A stretch of DNA of 64,000 bases from NCBI GenBank assembly GCA_963701955.1, contig OY969694.1:1-64000 (forward strand). The letters run 5' to 3'. Of this stretch, positions 44,648-54,485 are shown piece after piece (positions within the stretch are counted from its first letter, which is position 1; each line of letters begins with the position of its first letter). The position numbers were made by a program, and so were the translations under genes. Source of the DNA: Bog-473 sp963701955. Its GTDB lineage: Bacteria; Actinomycetota; Acidimicrobiia; Acidimicrobiales; RAAP-2. A model generated the notes under the pieces. The model had not been told where the DNA came from, searched no databases, and was given only the letters and a program-made list of their open reading frames with translations.

Positions 44648-46246
44648 ATGCCGACAGCGTTGATCATCGGATCGGGCCCCGCGGCTGCCGGCGCGGCCCT
44701 CGCTCTCGCGGCCGACTCCTCCCAGCAGATCACCGTTGTCGACGTCGGGGAGTCACTCGAGCTCGATCTCCGTTCGACGGTCCAGCGATTGGCTGCGTCG
44801 GACGAGCGGTCATGGTCGCCGGCCGACCTCGATCGGATCGGGCGACAACCGGTACCCTCCCGACGCGGAGGACTTCCGCAGAAGCGGTCCTACGGCTCCG
44901 ACTTTCCGTTCCGTGACGCCGGGCAGCTCGAGGGCGTCGAGGCGCGGGGACCCGCCAACGCGTCGATTGTCTCCGGGGCTTACGGGGGTTACTCGAACGT
45001 GTGGGGCGCCCAGATCATGCCGTTCTCGGCGAGGACGTTCGACCTGTGGCCGGTCACGTTGACCGAGATGGAGCCGCACTACCGCATGGCCTTGGAGGAA
45101 ATGACGCTGGCCGGCGAGGAAGACGACCTGGCAGAGCTCTTCCCACTGTTGGCCACCGCCCGTCCATTGCCCCCACCCGCCGAGCGGACCAGCCGCGTGC
45201 TCGCCCGCTACGGGGCTCGCCGGGGCCTGGTCCGATCGCATGGGATCACTCTCGGCCGGGCCCGGCTGGCCTTCAAGGCCTCCGAGTGCAGCCGGTGCGG
45301 GTTGTGCATGACCGGCTGTCCCCACGAGCTCATCTACTCGAGCTCCCACACCTTCGACCGGCTCCGGGCGGCGCATCGGGTCGCTTACCGAGCCGGTCTG
45401 CTCGTCGTTCGCCTCGAGGAGGTGGATGGCGAGCCGAGCGCGCTGGTCCGGCACCTCGCAACCGGCCGACTCGAGCGCCTCGGCGCCGACCGGATCTTCG
45501 TGGCGTGCGGCGGTGTCGGCAGCACCCGGCTGGTGCTCGGCTCGCTCGGGGCCTTCGGACAGCCGGTCCACCTGCAGGAATCAGTGCAGTTCGTCATGCC
45601 CACGGTCTCCCTCGGCCCCGTCGGTGATCCCCGTTCGGCCCGGAACTTCACCCTCAACCAGTTCAACCTGCTCTACGACGCGTCGGGGGAGGGTGTCGAC
45701 CTGTGCCAGATCCACTTCTACGAGTACAACCCGGCGTTCCTCGAGTCGATCCCTCGAGTGCTCTGCCGACCCGGCGCGGAGCCGGCCCTCGTCGCGCTGC
45801 TCCGGCGGGTCTCGGTGGGTCTCGGATACGTGCCAGGCTGGGGATCCCCGATGGTCAAGGTGGTGGCCCGCCCCGCATCCGAGGGGAGGGACAGCCTCCC
45901 GGACCTCGAAGTCGAGCGCGACTCGGAGGGCGGATGGCCACCGATGTTGCGGGGTCTCGTGCGCGCCATGCTGAAGGTCGCTCCCGCCCTGGACCTCTGG
46001 CCCGTCGTCCCGTCGATCTCCGTCTCAGCGGCTGCGAAGAGCTACCACTTCGGCGCCAGCTTCCCGCACGGTCGGGCACGGACCGCGACCACCACCGACC
46101 GGACCGGTCGTCTGGCGGCCTGGGATCGCATCCACCTCGTGGACGCATCGGTGTTCCCGGTCGTCCCCGCCACGACGTTCACCCTCACCATCATGGCGAA
46201 TGCCCACCGCATCGCCAGTGAGACCCTCCGAGGAGCTGCCCCATGA
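44648..46246 (+). CDS. GMC-type FAD oxidoreductase with ferredoxin-like Cys cluster
   Basis: 532 aa from ATG 44648 (AAGGAG 12 nt upstream). FAD-binding N-terminus ALIIGSGPAAAGAALALA, substrate/FAD loop SGAYGGYSNVWGAQIMPF, and C-terminal GMC signature HFGASFPHG...LHLVDASVFPVVPATTFTLTIMANA-type ending. Within the cap region there is ECSRCGLCMTGCPHELIYSS, a C-x2-C-x2-C-x3-C-P arrangement like a [4Fe-4S] ferredoxin site. So the enzyme could pass electrons to or from a cluster instead of using O2. Its stop overlaps the epimerase start (ATGA); the pair may oxidise and then rearrange a sugar or lipid-linked sugar. Confidence 0.85.
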   Translation: MPTALIIGSGPAAAGAALALAADSSQQITVVDVGESLELDLRSTVQRLAASDERSWSPADLDRIGRQPVPSRRGGLPQKRSYGSDFPFRDAGQLEGVEARGPANASIVSGAYGGYSNVWGAQIMPFSARTFDLWPVTLTEMEPHYRMALEEMTLAGEEDDLAELFPLLATARPLPPPAERTSRVLARYGARRGLVRSHGITLGRARLAFKASECSRCGLCMTGCPHELIYSSSHTFDRLRAAHRVAYRAGLLVVRLEEVDGEPSALVRHLATGRLERLGADRIFVACGGVGSTRLVLGSLGAFGQPVHLQESVQFVMPTVSLGPVGDPRSARNFTLNQFNLLYDASGEGVDLCQIHFYEYNPAFLESIPRVLCRPGAEPALVALLRRVSVGLGYVPGWGSPMVKVVARPASEGRDSLPDLEVERDSEGGWPPMLRGLVRAMLKVAPALDLWPVVPSISVSAAAKSYHFGASFPHGRARTATTTDRTGRLAAWDRIHLVDASVFPVVPATTFTLTIMANAHRIASETLRGAAP

Positions 46247-47574
46247 CCGCCCCTCAGCCGCTCGTCGCCATTACGGGCGCCACCGGCTACCTCGGTTCGG
46301 TCCTCGTCGACGCATTCGGCGCGGCCGGGTATGGCGTCCGCCGACTGGTCCGGACCCCGCTGCCCGGGAGCGGCGACCGCTTCTTCGACCTGCGTTCAGC
46401 GGGACAGACCGACGTCCTCGCCGGCGTGGACCTGCTGGTGCACTGCGCCTACGACATGACCTTGACCAAGAGGACGGACATCTGGGAATCGAACGTCTTC
46501 GGCACCGAGGCGTTGTTCGACCAGGCCGTCGCCTGCGGGGTCGGGCGCACGATCGCGCTGTCGTCGATGTCGGCCTATGCGGGGACCCGTCAGCTCTACG
46601 GCCGGGCCAAGCTGGCCATGGAGGTTGCGGCGCGGGCGCGCGGGCTGTCCGTCGTGCGCCCAGGCCTGGTCTACGGACCCGGGTGGGGAGGGATGGCCGG
46701 CACGTTGCGTCGCATGGCCCGACTGGCGGTTCTGCCGGACTTCGGGTCACGGGCGCGGCAGTTCACCGTGGCGGAGCGGGATTTCGCGACCGCGGTGGTC
46801 GCATTGGCCGAGGCCGAAGAACTGCCGCTCGTGCCGGTCGGACTCGCCCACCCCGACCCGGTTCCCTTCAAGGAGCTCCTCGTGAACCTCGCAACGAGTG
46901 CGGGCGCACCCCCGCCCCGTTTCGTCCCGGTTCCCCCGATGGCCGCCTACGGTGCCCTGCGCGTCGCGGAGGTCCTTCGGGTGGCGTTACCGGTCCGAGC
47001 GGACTCGCTTCTCGGGCTCGTCCGACCTGCCCCGGCCGTGCCTCACCTCGAGGTGCTCGACCAGCTCGGAGTGGGGCTCCAGCCGTTCAGCGTGGAGGAC
47101 GGCGATGCTGCGGAGCCAGGCAGGGACGGCTCACGTCGTCCCGAGTCGCGCTCGACCTCTCGGTCAAAGCAGGCGCGGCGGCGCCTCGACGCGAGCTCAG
47201 CCGTCGACCCGGCGCAGGGTATGCCCATCGGAGACCAGTACCACCCGGGAGCCCTTGCCGAGGAGGTGGGTGGGGAGGTCCACGTGCTGCGCCGCCGTGG
47301 TCCGTGCCAGGTCGGAGTGCCAGACCGTGCGGTCGCCGTGTCTGACTTGGACCTGGGCGGCGACGGGACCCGACGAGGCGAGCTGCACCTCGGCCACGGA
47401 ATGCCCCGTCGCGCTTGTGGCGACGGAGAGCTCAGGTGGAGGCGTCCAGTCCTTGAGCGACGCCGCGGTGGCCAAGGCAGCGCCCAGGGCGAAGAGCGCC
47501 ACGCCCACGAAGCCGAGCAGGACCTGCGGTCGCGAACGGTGGGACCTTTCGGAGCGGGGTGGTGCGGGCGCTGA
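46243..47574 (+). CDS. NAD-dependent epimerase/dehydratase with overrun C-terminus
   Basis: 443 aa in the open frame. Extended-SDR motifs: TGATGYLG (11-18), LLVHCAYDMTLTKR, SSMSAYAG and catalytic Tyr-x-x-x-Lys in QLYGRAKLAME, then VVRPGLVYGPGWGG. The recognisable protein ends at about residue 290 (VLDQLGVGLQPFS; near 47110). The remaining about 150 residues are low-complexity and run antiparallel to the 3' end of the convergent membrane-protein gene (378-bp overlap), so the real stop has probably been lost or a frameshift lies near 47110-47200. Coupled to the oxidoreductase upstream by ATGA. Confidence 0.8.
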   Translation: MTAPQPLVAITGATGYLGSVLVDAFGAAGYGVRRLVRTPLPGSGDRFFDLRSAGQTDVLAGVDLLVHCAYDMTLTKRTDIWESNVFGTEALFDQAVACGVGRTIALSSMSAYAGTRQLYGRAKLAMEVAARARGLSVVRPGLVYGPGWGGMAGTLRRMARLAVLPDFGSRARQFTVAERDFATAVVALAEAEELPLVPVGLAHPDPVPFKELLVNLATSAGAPPPRFVPVPPMAAYGALRVAEVLRVALPVRADSLLGLVRPAPAVPHLEVLDQLGVGLQPFSVEDGDAAEPGRDGSRRPESRSTSRSKQARRRLDASSAVDPAQGMPIGDQYHPGALAEEVGGEVHVLRRRGPCQVGVPDRAVAVSDLDLGGDGTRRGELHLGHGMPRRACGDGELRWRRPVLERRRGGQGSAQGEERHAHEAEQDLRSRTVGPFGAGWCGR

Positions 47575-50500
47575 TCCCCTCCGGTCGGCGACGGACCCGG
47601 CGTCGTGATCCGGTCGGCCGCCGACGGACCACATGCCGGCGACGGTCCTCGGATCCTGCCCGTTCGCTTCGACCAGAGCCACCATGTCCAGGAAGTCGCC
47701 CACGTCCTCGAAGGCGGCGGCCTCGTCGGCCAGCTCGGCCAGGTTCTCCAGACGGGCTGCCCCCCCTGGGGTGTGGGAAGCCTCGAGCCACGCTCCGTAC
47801 CCCGTCCGCTCGACGACGATCCGGACGGCGTCGCCGGGGTTGGCGGTCTCCATCAGCGGACGAAGCCGGTCCAGCGTCTTGGACAGTCGCAGGGTGCCCG
47901 TCAACGACTTTCCGGTGAGCCCCGCGTCGAAGGCGTGATGGATCGACACGCCGAGGGAGACGTCGTGCTCCTCCGCCCAGGCGGCGAGGAGGGAGACGGA
48001 GGCTGCGCCGATACCGCGCTTGGGCCGGTTGATGATGCGTCGGGTCGAGATCTCGTCGTCGGGGTCGAGGAGCAGCCGCATGTAGGCGAGCACGTCTTTG
48101 ATCTCGCGGCGCTCGTAGAGCGAGGGGACGGACACCAATGAGACCGCGCCAAGGCCAGGTGGCGAGGACGGGGCCAGCGGCACGGACGGCGCCCCCGAGC
48201 CGTGAGAGTCCGGGCGGTCCAGAGCCGGATCGCCAGAGTGCGCTGGCCCCGGGGTTCCCGGGGAGCCTCGGTGGAGGGGGACGCCGTCGGGCCCCTGGCT
48301 GCGTGGGTGCCAGCTCGGCGGCCGCAGGCTCAGCACGAGGAGCACGAAGAGGACGGCGACGGCGACGGCCTCGGGGCGGACGCCCGACAACCGGATGAGG
48401 AATGCGCCGAAGATCCCGATCACCAGTGCGCCCACCACGACGCAAAGAGCCAGATGCTCCATGTCGTGGATCGGCTGGCGACGGCGCAGCAGCCTGCGAA
48501 GCCACGACGCGGCGACCAGCGCCGCCAGGACGAAGACGCCCGCATTGAGACCGGATCCTCCGACGGGGGGACCCGCGGGAGCAGGGCGAGCGGACGGGGG
48601 GAGTAGCCCCGTCACGTCGTAGACCTTGATCGGACCGTTGTCGTAAATGCGCGTGATGAACCCGTACGAGTCGAATTTGTCGAGCTGGGCCCTGGTGAGA
48701 CGTCCCGAGGGCTCGCCGGCGGCGATGTAGGTGCCGTAGAGCGGGAGTCCCTGGGCAAGGCGGTCGTCGACGACGATGTAGCGGATGTCGTCCTTGCGGA
48801 TGAGGCCGATGTCGTACCGGCTGAGGCGACGGTCGAAATAGAGCAGCTCCGGGTTGATCAGGCCGCCTTCAGGGGTGACCGTCTCGACGCCTCCGATGGC
48901 ATTGAGCAGCACGCCGTTGTCCTTGTCGGCCGCAACGTGGGAGCCGGCTGGAAGATGGGTATCGGCCCAGTGAGCGAGGGCCAGGGAAGGCGAGCCGTAG
49001 GACAAATCGTCGGCGCCGACGCGGTACGGTCCGGGGAGGAGGCTCACGAGCGGGCCGATGCCGAAGAGCAGGCTGCCGAGGAAGACGAGGGTGGCGACGC
49101 CGATCGTGGCGACGCGTTCGGCCGCCCGCCGTTCGCGCACGATGCGTCCTCCCAGCCACGCGCCTATCACCACGGCCACGCCGAAGAAGATGAACGTCGA
49201 CGCGCGTCCCGCCACCTCTTTGCTGCTCGACGAGACGTTGGCCAGCACGGTCAGCGGGTACACGGCGGCGATGACCGCCGGCAGGTAGCGGAGCGTGCCA
49301 CCGCGAACGCTCCGCTTGAAGACGACGCTGTAGAGAGAAGGAAGGAGGACGACACACCAGACCGCGGCGGAGGCCAGGATCAGGGCGATCTCCCAGTGGG
49401 GAGATGCGGCGCCGGAGGCGGAGGCAAAGAGCGTTCGGTCGCCGTGTCCGGTCCCCAGGGCGTCTTTGATGTCGGCGGCCGCGGCCGAGAAGAGAGGACC
49501 GAGATACGGCGCGAGCAGGTGGGCGACGAAGACGGTCCACGCCGCGCCGACGGCGATGCCCACCGCGGTTGCGATGCCGACGATACGTGCCTGACTCAGC
49601 CGCCGCTTGTTGGGCTGCGTCTCCTTGCCGTTGCTGTGTTCCTGAGCGCCGGGGGTCGACGGCAATGGGGCGGGTGGCTGTCCGTCGGTAACCGGGTTCG
49701 TTTCCACCGTCCCCGCCGGCGGCGTCGCGAAGAAGGCGAGGCTCGGTCGCAAGTCCTTGAGTGGGAGGCGACGGAACGGGTGGGCAGTGAAGAACAGTCC
49801 GGCGGTCCACACAACGAGGAACCCGACGGTGAGCCAACCCGTGACATGGTGGCTGAAGACGACCGCGACGACCGAAGCCAGCGCGAGTAGGAACGCCTTT
49901 CCCATCCGAGGCCGTGCTGCATCGACGGAGAAGAAGAGGAGGTAGACCGCGGCCACTGCGAAGGCGAGTGCGAGCGTTTCGTAGGCGTACTGGGTGTCGA
50001 ATCCGTAGAACTGCGGACTTGCGGCATAGACGAGCACACCGATACCGCCCGCACGTGCCGAATGACATGCGCGCTCGACCACGAGGAAGAGACCGAGCAC
50101 GAATACGATACGGACCGCCGCGAGCACGATCAGCTGGCACGCCACGAGTGGGAGACCGGTGAGCCACTTCGCTGCGGCCGTCGCCAGCTCGAGCCCCGGG
50201 TAGTACGGGCTCGCCGGCAGCACGCTGTTCGTGGGAAATACGGCGCGACTATCGAAGACATGGATGAGGGTGCCGAGGTGGATCAGCTCGTCGAAGCTGT
50301 CCAACATGAGGGGCTGGAGCATGACGTAGGAGGCGAGAAGTCCGAGGCCGAGCGTGAGCGAGACCCAGATCCGCTCGCTCCGTGCAGCGTGCGCGCCCAG
50401 AAGGCGCCATGCACACGCCGCGAAATTGGAGTCCGATGCCGCACAGAAAGACGGGGAGTGCATGCGACCCGTGCCCCGTGCGGGAAAGGGCGTCGGCTCC

Positions 50501-50686
50501 ACCCTGCATCAGCAGCCCCGCACCGACCAACACGAGCACAGTGCCGAGGCGTGATTGTTCGACTGGCGGCGTCACAGGGCCGATCGCCTCCGTCGTCGGT
50601 CGATGAAGCCCGACGTCGATCGGGTCGAGGAGGGGACCGACCACGACCGTGGGGTTCTCAAGACGAGGGCGAATTCGCTGCAACAT
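47197..50686 (-). CDS. GT39-like membrane protein carrying a PcrA 2B-type domain; frameshift near 5' end
   Basis: About 1160 codons if repaired. The 5' part, from ATG 50686 with GAGGG 7 nt upstream (MLQRIRPRLENPTVVV), runs to LPVFLCGIGLQF near 50426; there one T in CAATTTCGC shifts the frame and the protein continues as AACAWRLLGAHAARSE in the frame that is open from 50502 to 47197. The membrane part has about 12 hydrophobic segments and a family-39-like first loop (LMLDSFDELIHLGTLIHVFDS with Asp/Glu). After the last of these helices come a Pro/Gly linker, the PcrA-like domain (own entry), another membrane helix (about residues 994-1014 counting from 50502) and a small C-terminal domain. Probably a lipid-linked sugar transferase or glycan polymer assembly protein. 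Confidence 0.78.
47653..48123 (-). other. UvrD/PcrA 2B-domain-like segment inside a membrane protein
   Basis: Residues about 794-950 of the frame open from 50502. It begins SLYERREIKDVLAYMRLLLD, continues IINRPKRGIGAASVSLLAAW (keeping the GIG motif by which PcrA/UvrD 2B touches duplex DNA), KTLDRLRPLMETANPG, ERTGYGAWLE and ARLENLAELADEAAAF, and ends FLDMVALVEANGQD. In PcrA this stretch is the 2B domain between the 2A halves. No Walker A, Walker B or other helicase motif occurs in the protein. The frame is uninterrupted and in phase with membrane-protein sequence on both sides. Confidence 0.85.
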
Positions 50687-50888
50687 CAATGTGCCCTCGC
50701 GCTTTGCCTCTCGTTGTGGGAGCCGTTTCGGGCCTTGCGTCACACCCCAAGCTCCGGTTGCCGCCATCGCCGTGCCACCGCAGTGGCAGCTCAGAGTATG
50801 GCATGGGGGCCCCGTTGCCCGGTGGGCGTGAACCGCGCGTGTCCCCCATTGGTCACGGCGGGCAGCGGCCCCCAACTGGGCGGGGGGG

Positions 50889-52097
50889 TCAGTCCTCGGG
50901 CGGCAAGCCGGAGCGCAGGCGTTCGTAGAGCCGCTCGATCCGTCCGACCACCGCCGCGGCGGTGAACGAACGCGCTCGCTCGAGCGCCGCCCGTCCCATT
51001 GCGGCGGCGCGCTCGCGATCGTTGACGAGCGTCGAGAGTGCACGGGACAGGGCCGGCGGGTCGCCGGGAGCGACCAGGAGCCCTGTCACCCCCTGGTCCA
51101 CGAGGTCGACGATTCCTCCGCTGGCCGCTGCGACCACCGGCCGGCCGAGGGCCATGGCCTCGAGGATCACCGTGGGGCAGCAGTCGGGCACGATGGAGGG
51201 AACCGCCACGACGCTGGCCGTCTGCATCAGGTCGATGACCGACGCGTGGTCGAGCAATCCCCGCAATTCCACCCCGTCCGGGAGTTCGAGCGGCGTGTTC
51301 TCGAGGACTCTTCCGGCCAGCACGAGGGGAGGGAGGCCGCCCAGCCGGTGCGCCTCGAGAAGCACTTCGATGCCTTTGTCCCGACTGAGGTCCCCCACGA
51401 ACACGATCGGCCCCTCTGGGTGCGGTGCGGCCTCGTCGAGGACCAGGTCGTCAGGGATGAAGTTGGGGATGACGACGTAGGGGCTCCTGCCGGGAAGCTT
51501 CGTGTTGGTCGCGACCACTGAGCTGACCGGGACGAACGCGTCCACGTGCCGCATCCTGCGACGACGGGCGACGGCGTTTGCCAGTACGACACCGGGGCCG
51601 ACCACCGGTCCGTGCCAGGACGAGGCGCAGCGCACGCAGGCGATGGGCGCTGGACCCGGACAGACCTTGTCACCGCGCATGAACCGCTTGGTGGCGCAGA
51701 CGTGGCTGTAGTCGTGCTGGGTCAGGACCACGGGCACGCCCGAGCGGTGGGCCGGACCGAGCGCAGAACCGATGCTCCAATCGTGCGCGTGGAGGATCTC
51801 GAATCGGCCGTCGGCGAGGAGTCGTCCAATGGCCTTGCGGAACCCGGGGTCGGCGACCGGCAGCGCGTGGGGCCGCGCCGCGTCATCGTAGAGACTGGGG
51901 AGACGTTGAGCCGTTGTCCGGATGCGGTGCACAGGCACGGCACCGTCGAGGGTGGTGCCGGCAATGCCGTCAATGGCGATCGTGACGACCTCGGCGTGGT
52001 GTCCCCGTCCCACCATCGCATGGGCCAGATTCCGGACATGCTGCTCCTGCCCCCCGGCGACCGGCGGGTAGAACTGGGTCACCATGAGAACTCGCAT
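50889..52097 (-). CDS. Family 4 glycosyltransferase
   Basis: 402 aa, GT-B fold. N-terminal domain opens MRVLMVTQFYPPVAGGQEQHVRNL; acceptor-site region LTQHDYSHVCATKRFM and CPGPAPIACVRCASSW contains a run of cysteines seen in actinobacterial GT4 members. C-terminal nucleotide-sugar domain: IVFVGDLSRDKGIEVLLEAH, then the E-x7-E motif in PTVILEAMALGRPVVAA. It transfers a sugar from a nucleotide donor to a lipid or glycan acceptor at the inner membrane. Divergent from the polysaccharide deacetylase gene. Confidence 0.93.
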   Translation of the reverse strand: MRVLMVTQFYPPVAGGQEQHVRNLAHAMVGRGHHAEVVTIAIDGIAGTTLDGAVPVHRIRTTAQRLPSLYDDAARPHALPVADPGFRKAIGRLLADGRFEILHAHDWSIGSALGPAHRSGVPVVLTQHDYSHVCATKRFMRGDKVCPGPAPIACVRCASSWHGPVVGPGVVLANAVARRRRMRHVDAFVPVSSVVATNTKLPGRSPYVVIPNFIPDDLVLDEAAPHPEGPIVFVGDLSRDKGIEVLLEAHRLGGLPPLVLAGRVLENTPLELPDGVELRGLLDHASVIDLMQTASVVAVPSIVPDCCPTVILEAMALGRPVVAAASGGIVDLVDQGVTGLLVAPGDPPALSRALSTLVNDRERAAAMGRAALERARSFTAAAVVGRIERLYERLRSGLPPED

Positions 52098-52243
52098 GCT
52101 CGAGGCAACCTAGACGCGGATCACCGCGGCTATTGTCAGGTGCCTTCCATGCAGGAAAGAGGCCATCGAGGCAGTTGTCGGTGTCGTTGTTCGAGCCTTG
52201 TGAACAAGATCGGGAGGACAGGTGAGGGGAGTCCTTCTCGGCG

Positions 52244-53194
52244 TTGTCGGATCTGGAGTGCGGACGGACGTGGGGCACGGTGCGTAGCGGGTCACTGATT
52301 CTCTGTTATCACCGGGTGGGGGAGGGCCACGATGACCCGTTCCGGTTGAGGGTGACCCCCGGGAATTTTGCGGCCCACCTCGACGAGATCGCCCGGCATG
52401 GAGAGCCGTCCACCCTGGCTGAGCTGTCCCTGCCGTCGCGACGGCCTCGGATCAGCGTGACGTTCGACGACGGGTACGCCGACAACCTCACCGACGCGTT
52501 GCCGATCGCGGAAGCCAAGGGAATTCCCCTCACCGTCTTCGTCACCAGCGGCGTCCTGGGCGGGCAGCAGGGGTTCTGGTGGGATCGTCTCGGCACGCTG
52601 CTGAGAGCACGACCTTCTGCCGTCCGTGAGATCCGTGTTCCGACGGGTGATGGACCCGTCCGCATCGGACTGGGGTCGTCGACGGACGACGCCGATCTCC
52701 AGTCGGTTCGTCGCCACCTCCTTCCGCTTCCGGTGGCTGAGATCCACCATGTTCTCGACGCTGTCTCCGAGCAATGGGGGACGGACGCGTCGCCACCCCC
52801 TGATGCCCGCCCGTTGACGCAGGGCGAGCTCGTCCAGTTGGCAGGGTCGGAGGTGGTGACGATCGGGGCTCACACGGTGGACCACGTCCGCTTACGAGGG
52901 CTCCCCGCACAGCAGCAGTGGGAGACGATCTCCTCCTCGCAAGAGGAGCTGAAACGGTTGAGCGGTCAGGCGATCCGGCACTTCGCCTACCCGTACGGGG
53001 GCCCGGACAGCTTCGACGACCACTCCGTGGAGGCCGTGCGCTCAATCGGATTCGAGACGGCGTGCACCACCATTCCGGGGAACGCCCGATCGTCCTCCGA
53101 CCCGCATCGCCTGCCTCGCCGCATGGTCATGGACTGGGGTCGCCTTCGTTTCAGGTTGAGCCTGGAGCGTTGGAGACTCGTCACCCGGCACTGA
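52244..53194 (+). CDS. Polysaccharide deacetylase (NodB homology, CE4)
   Basis: 316 aa from TTG 52244 (GTG 52280 possible and closer to the domain). NodB motifs: SVTFDDGYADN (catalytic Asp and metal Asp), GAHTVDHVRLRGL (the H-x3-H metal pair) and RHFAYPYGGPDSF (Arg/Pro/Tyr motif 3). A 100-residue insertion between motifs 1 and 2 (WWDRLGTLLRARPSAVRE) is common in exopolysaccharide-cluster members. No signal peptide, so it acts in the cytoplasm or on lipid-linked intermediates. Twenty bp upstream of a GT4 gene. Confidence 0.9.
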   Translation: MSDLECGRTWGTVRSGSLILCYHRVGEGHDDPFRLRVTPGNFAAHLDEIARHGEPSTLAELSLPSRRPRISVTFDDGYADNLTDALPIAEAKGIPLTVFVTSGVLGGQQGFWWDRLGTLLRARPSAVREIRVPTGDGPVRIGLGSSTDDADLQSVRRHLLPLPVAEIHHVLDAVSEQWGTDASPPPDARPLTQGELVQLAGSEVVTIGAHTVDHVRLRGLPAQQQWETISSSQEELKRLSGQAIRHFAYPYGGPDSFDDHSVEAVRSIGFETACTTIPGNARSSSDPHRLPRRMVMDWGRLRFRLSLERWRLVTRH

Positions 53195-53213
53195 CTTCCG
53201 ACCGCCTCGCCGC

Positions 53214-54323
53214 ATGAGCCCGGTTCGCGTCGCCATGGTCAGCTCTCGCTACCCGCCCCACCTGGGCGGGGTCGAGACGCACGTCTACGAGGTTGCCCGC
53301 AGAATGGCGGCGAAGGGTCTCGACCTGACGGTGTTGACCACCGACCTCACCGGTGAACTGCCGCGAATGGAGCACGACGGACGCCTGACGGTGCAACGGT
53401 TTGCCGCACGACCGAAGCGGTCCGATCTCTACATCTCGCCAGCCCTTGTCCGGCAGATCCGGGACGGAGCCTACGACCTGGTCCACGTGCAGGGCGTCAA
53501 CAACTTCTTGCCCCCGATGGCACTCGCCGCCGCCCAGCGCTCGGGCGTACCCACGGTGGCAACGTTCCACACGGGCGGTCACTCCAGCCGGGCGCGGACA
53601 ATGGTCAGAGGGGCGCAATGGCGAGCCCTGCGGCCGCTGCTGCGACGGGCGAAGGGCCTGGTCGCGGTGTGCCGTTTCGAGGTCGAGGTGTTCGCCCGAC
53701 GGCTTGGCGTCGAACCCGAACGGATCCGGCTGATCCGAAATGGTGCAGAGCCACTCCCAGAGGGCGATGAGACACCCGGGATCTCGGGCGTGCCGCTGGT
53801 GTGCTCCGTGGGCCGTCTCGAGCGCTACAAGGGCCATCATCGCCTGATCGCGGCGATGCCGGCGCTCCTCGAACTGGCCCCCGACGCGCACTTGGCGGTG
53901 ATCGGCCGGGGCGGCTACGAGGGGCAGCTTCGCCGTCTCGTGGCCCGGCTGCAGATCGGACAGGCCGTGACGTTCGCGTCGTTCGATGCCACGCAGCGGG
54001 AGGCTCTCGGTGGACTCCTGCGATCGAGCGACGTCGTCGCACTGATGAGTGATTACGAGGCGAATCCCGTCGCCGTCATGGAGGCACTGGCGCTCGGCTG
54101 CAGAGTGGTCGTGGCCGACACCTCTGGGTTGTCGGAACTGGCCGCGGAAGGACTCGCGACGGCCGTTGCTCCGAGAACCTCCCCCCGTGAGCTGGCGGAC
54201 GTCCTCGCTCGGGTGGCAGCCGGTCCCGGGCCCGAGCCCTTCGACCTGCCCAACTGGGACGACTGTGCCGACGCGCTCGTGGATCTCTACGACGAGATCC
54301 TTTCGTCCGCCTCTGAGGGCTGA
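53214..54323 (+). CDS. Family 4 glycosyltransferase
   Basis: 369 aa, GT-B. N-terminus VAMVSSRYPPHLGGVETHVYEVARR, HVQGVNNFLPPMALAAAQ, and C-terminal domain VCSVGRLERYKGHHRLIAA, then E-x7-E in NPVAVMEALALGCRVVVADTSGL. Different acceptor region from the GT4 encoded at 50889. ATG 53214 follows the deacetylase stop by 19 bp, so the two are probably cotranscribed. Confidence 0.92.
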   Translation: MSPVRVAMVSSRYPPHLGGVETHVYEVARRMAAKGLDLTVLTTDLTGELPRMEHDGRLTVQRFAARPKRSDLYISPALVRQIRDGAYDLVHVQGVNNFLPPMALAAAQRSGVPTVATFHTGGHSSRARTMVRGAQWRALRPLLRRAKGLVAVCRFEVEVFARRLGVEPERIRLIRNGAEPLPEGDETPGISGVPLVCSVGRLERYKGHHRLIAAMPALLELAPDAHLAVIGRGGYEGQLRRLVARLQIGQAVTFASFDATQREALGGLLRSSDVVALMSDYEANPVAVMEALALGCRVVVADTSGLSELAAEGLATAVAPRTSPRELADVLARVAAGPGPEPFDLPNWDDCADALVDLYDEILSSASEG

Positions 54324-54485
54324 TGGTCACCCTGTGCCCACGGTCGTGACGAGAGGGCCGGGTCGAGAATTGTGCGTGCATTGATCCTGCGACAATCCAC
54401 CGTCCGAGCTGGGGCGATTTCCGCCGAAGGGCCCTGTTGATCCCTCCTGGAGTCCCCTAGTATCCGGTGCTGAACGAGGCGGTTT

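Noticed and set aside
46200..47345. 381-codon plus-strand frame overlapping the epimerase
   Set aside because: Out-of-phase shadow, Arg/Gly/Pro-rich; the SDR motifs are in the 46243 frame.
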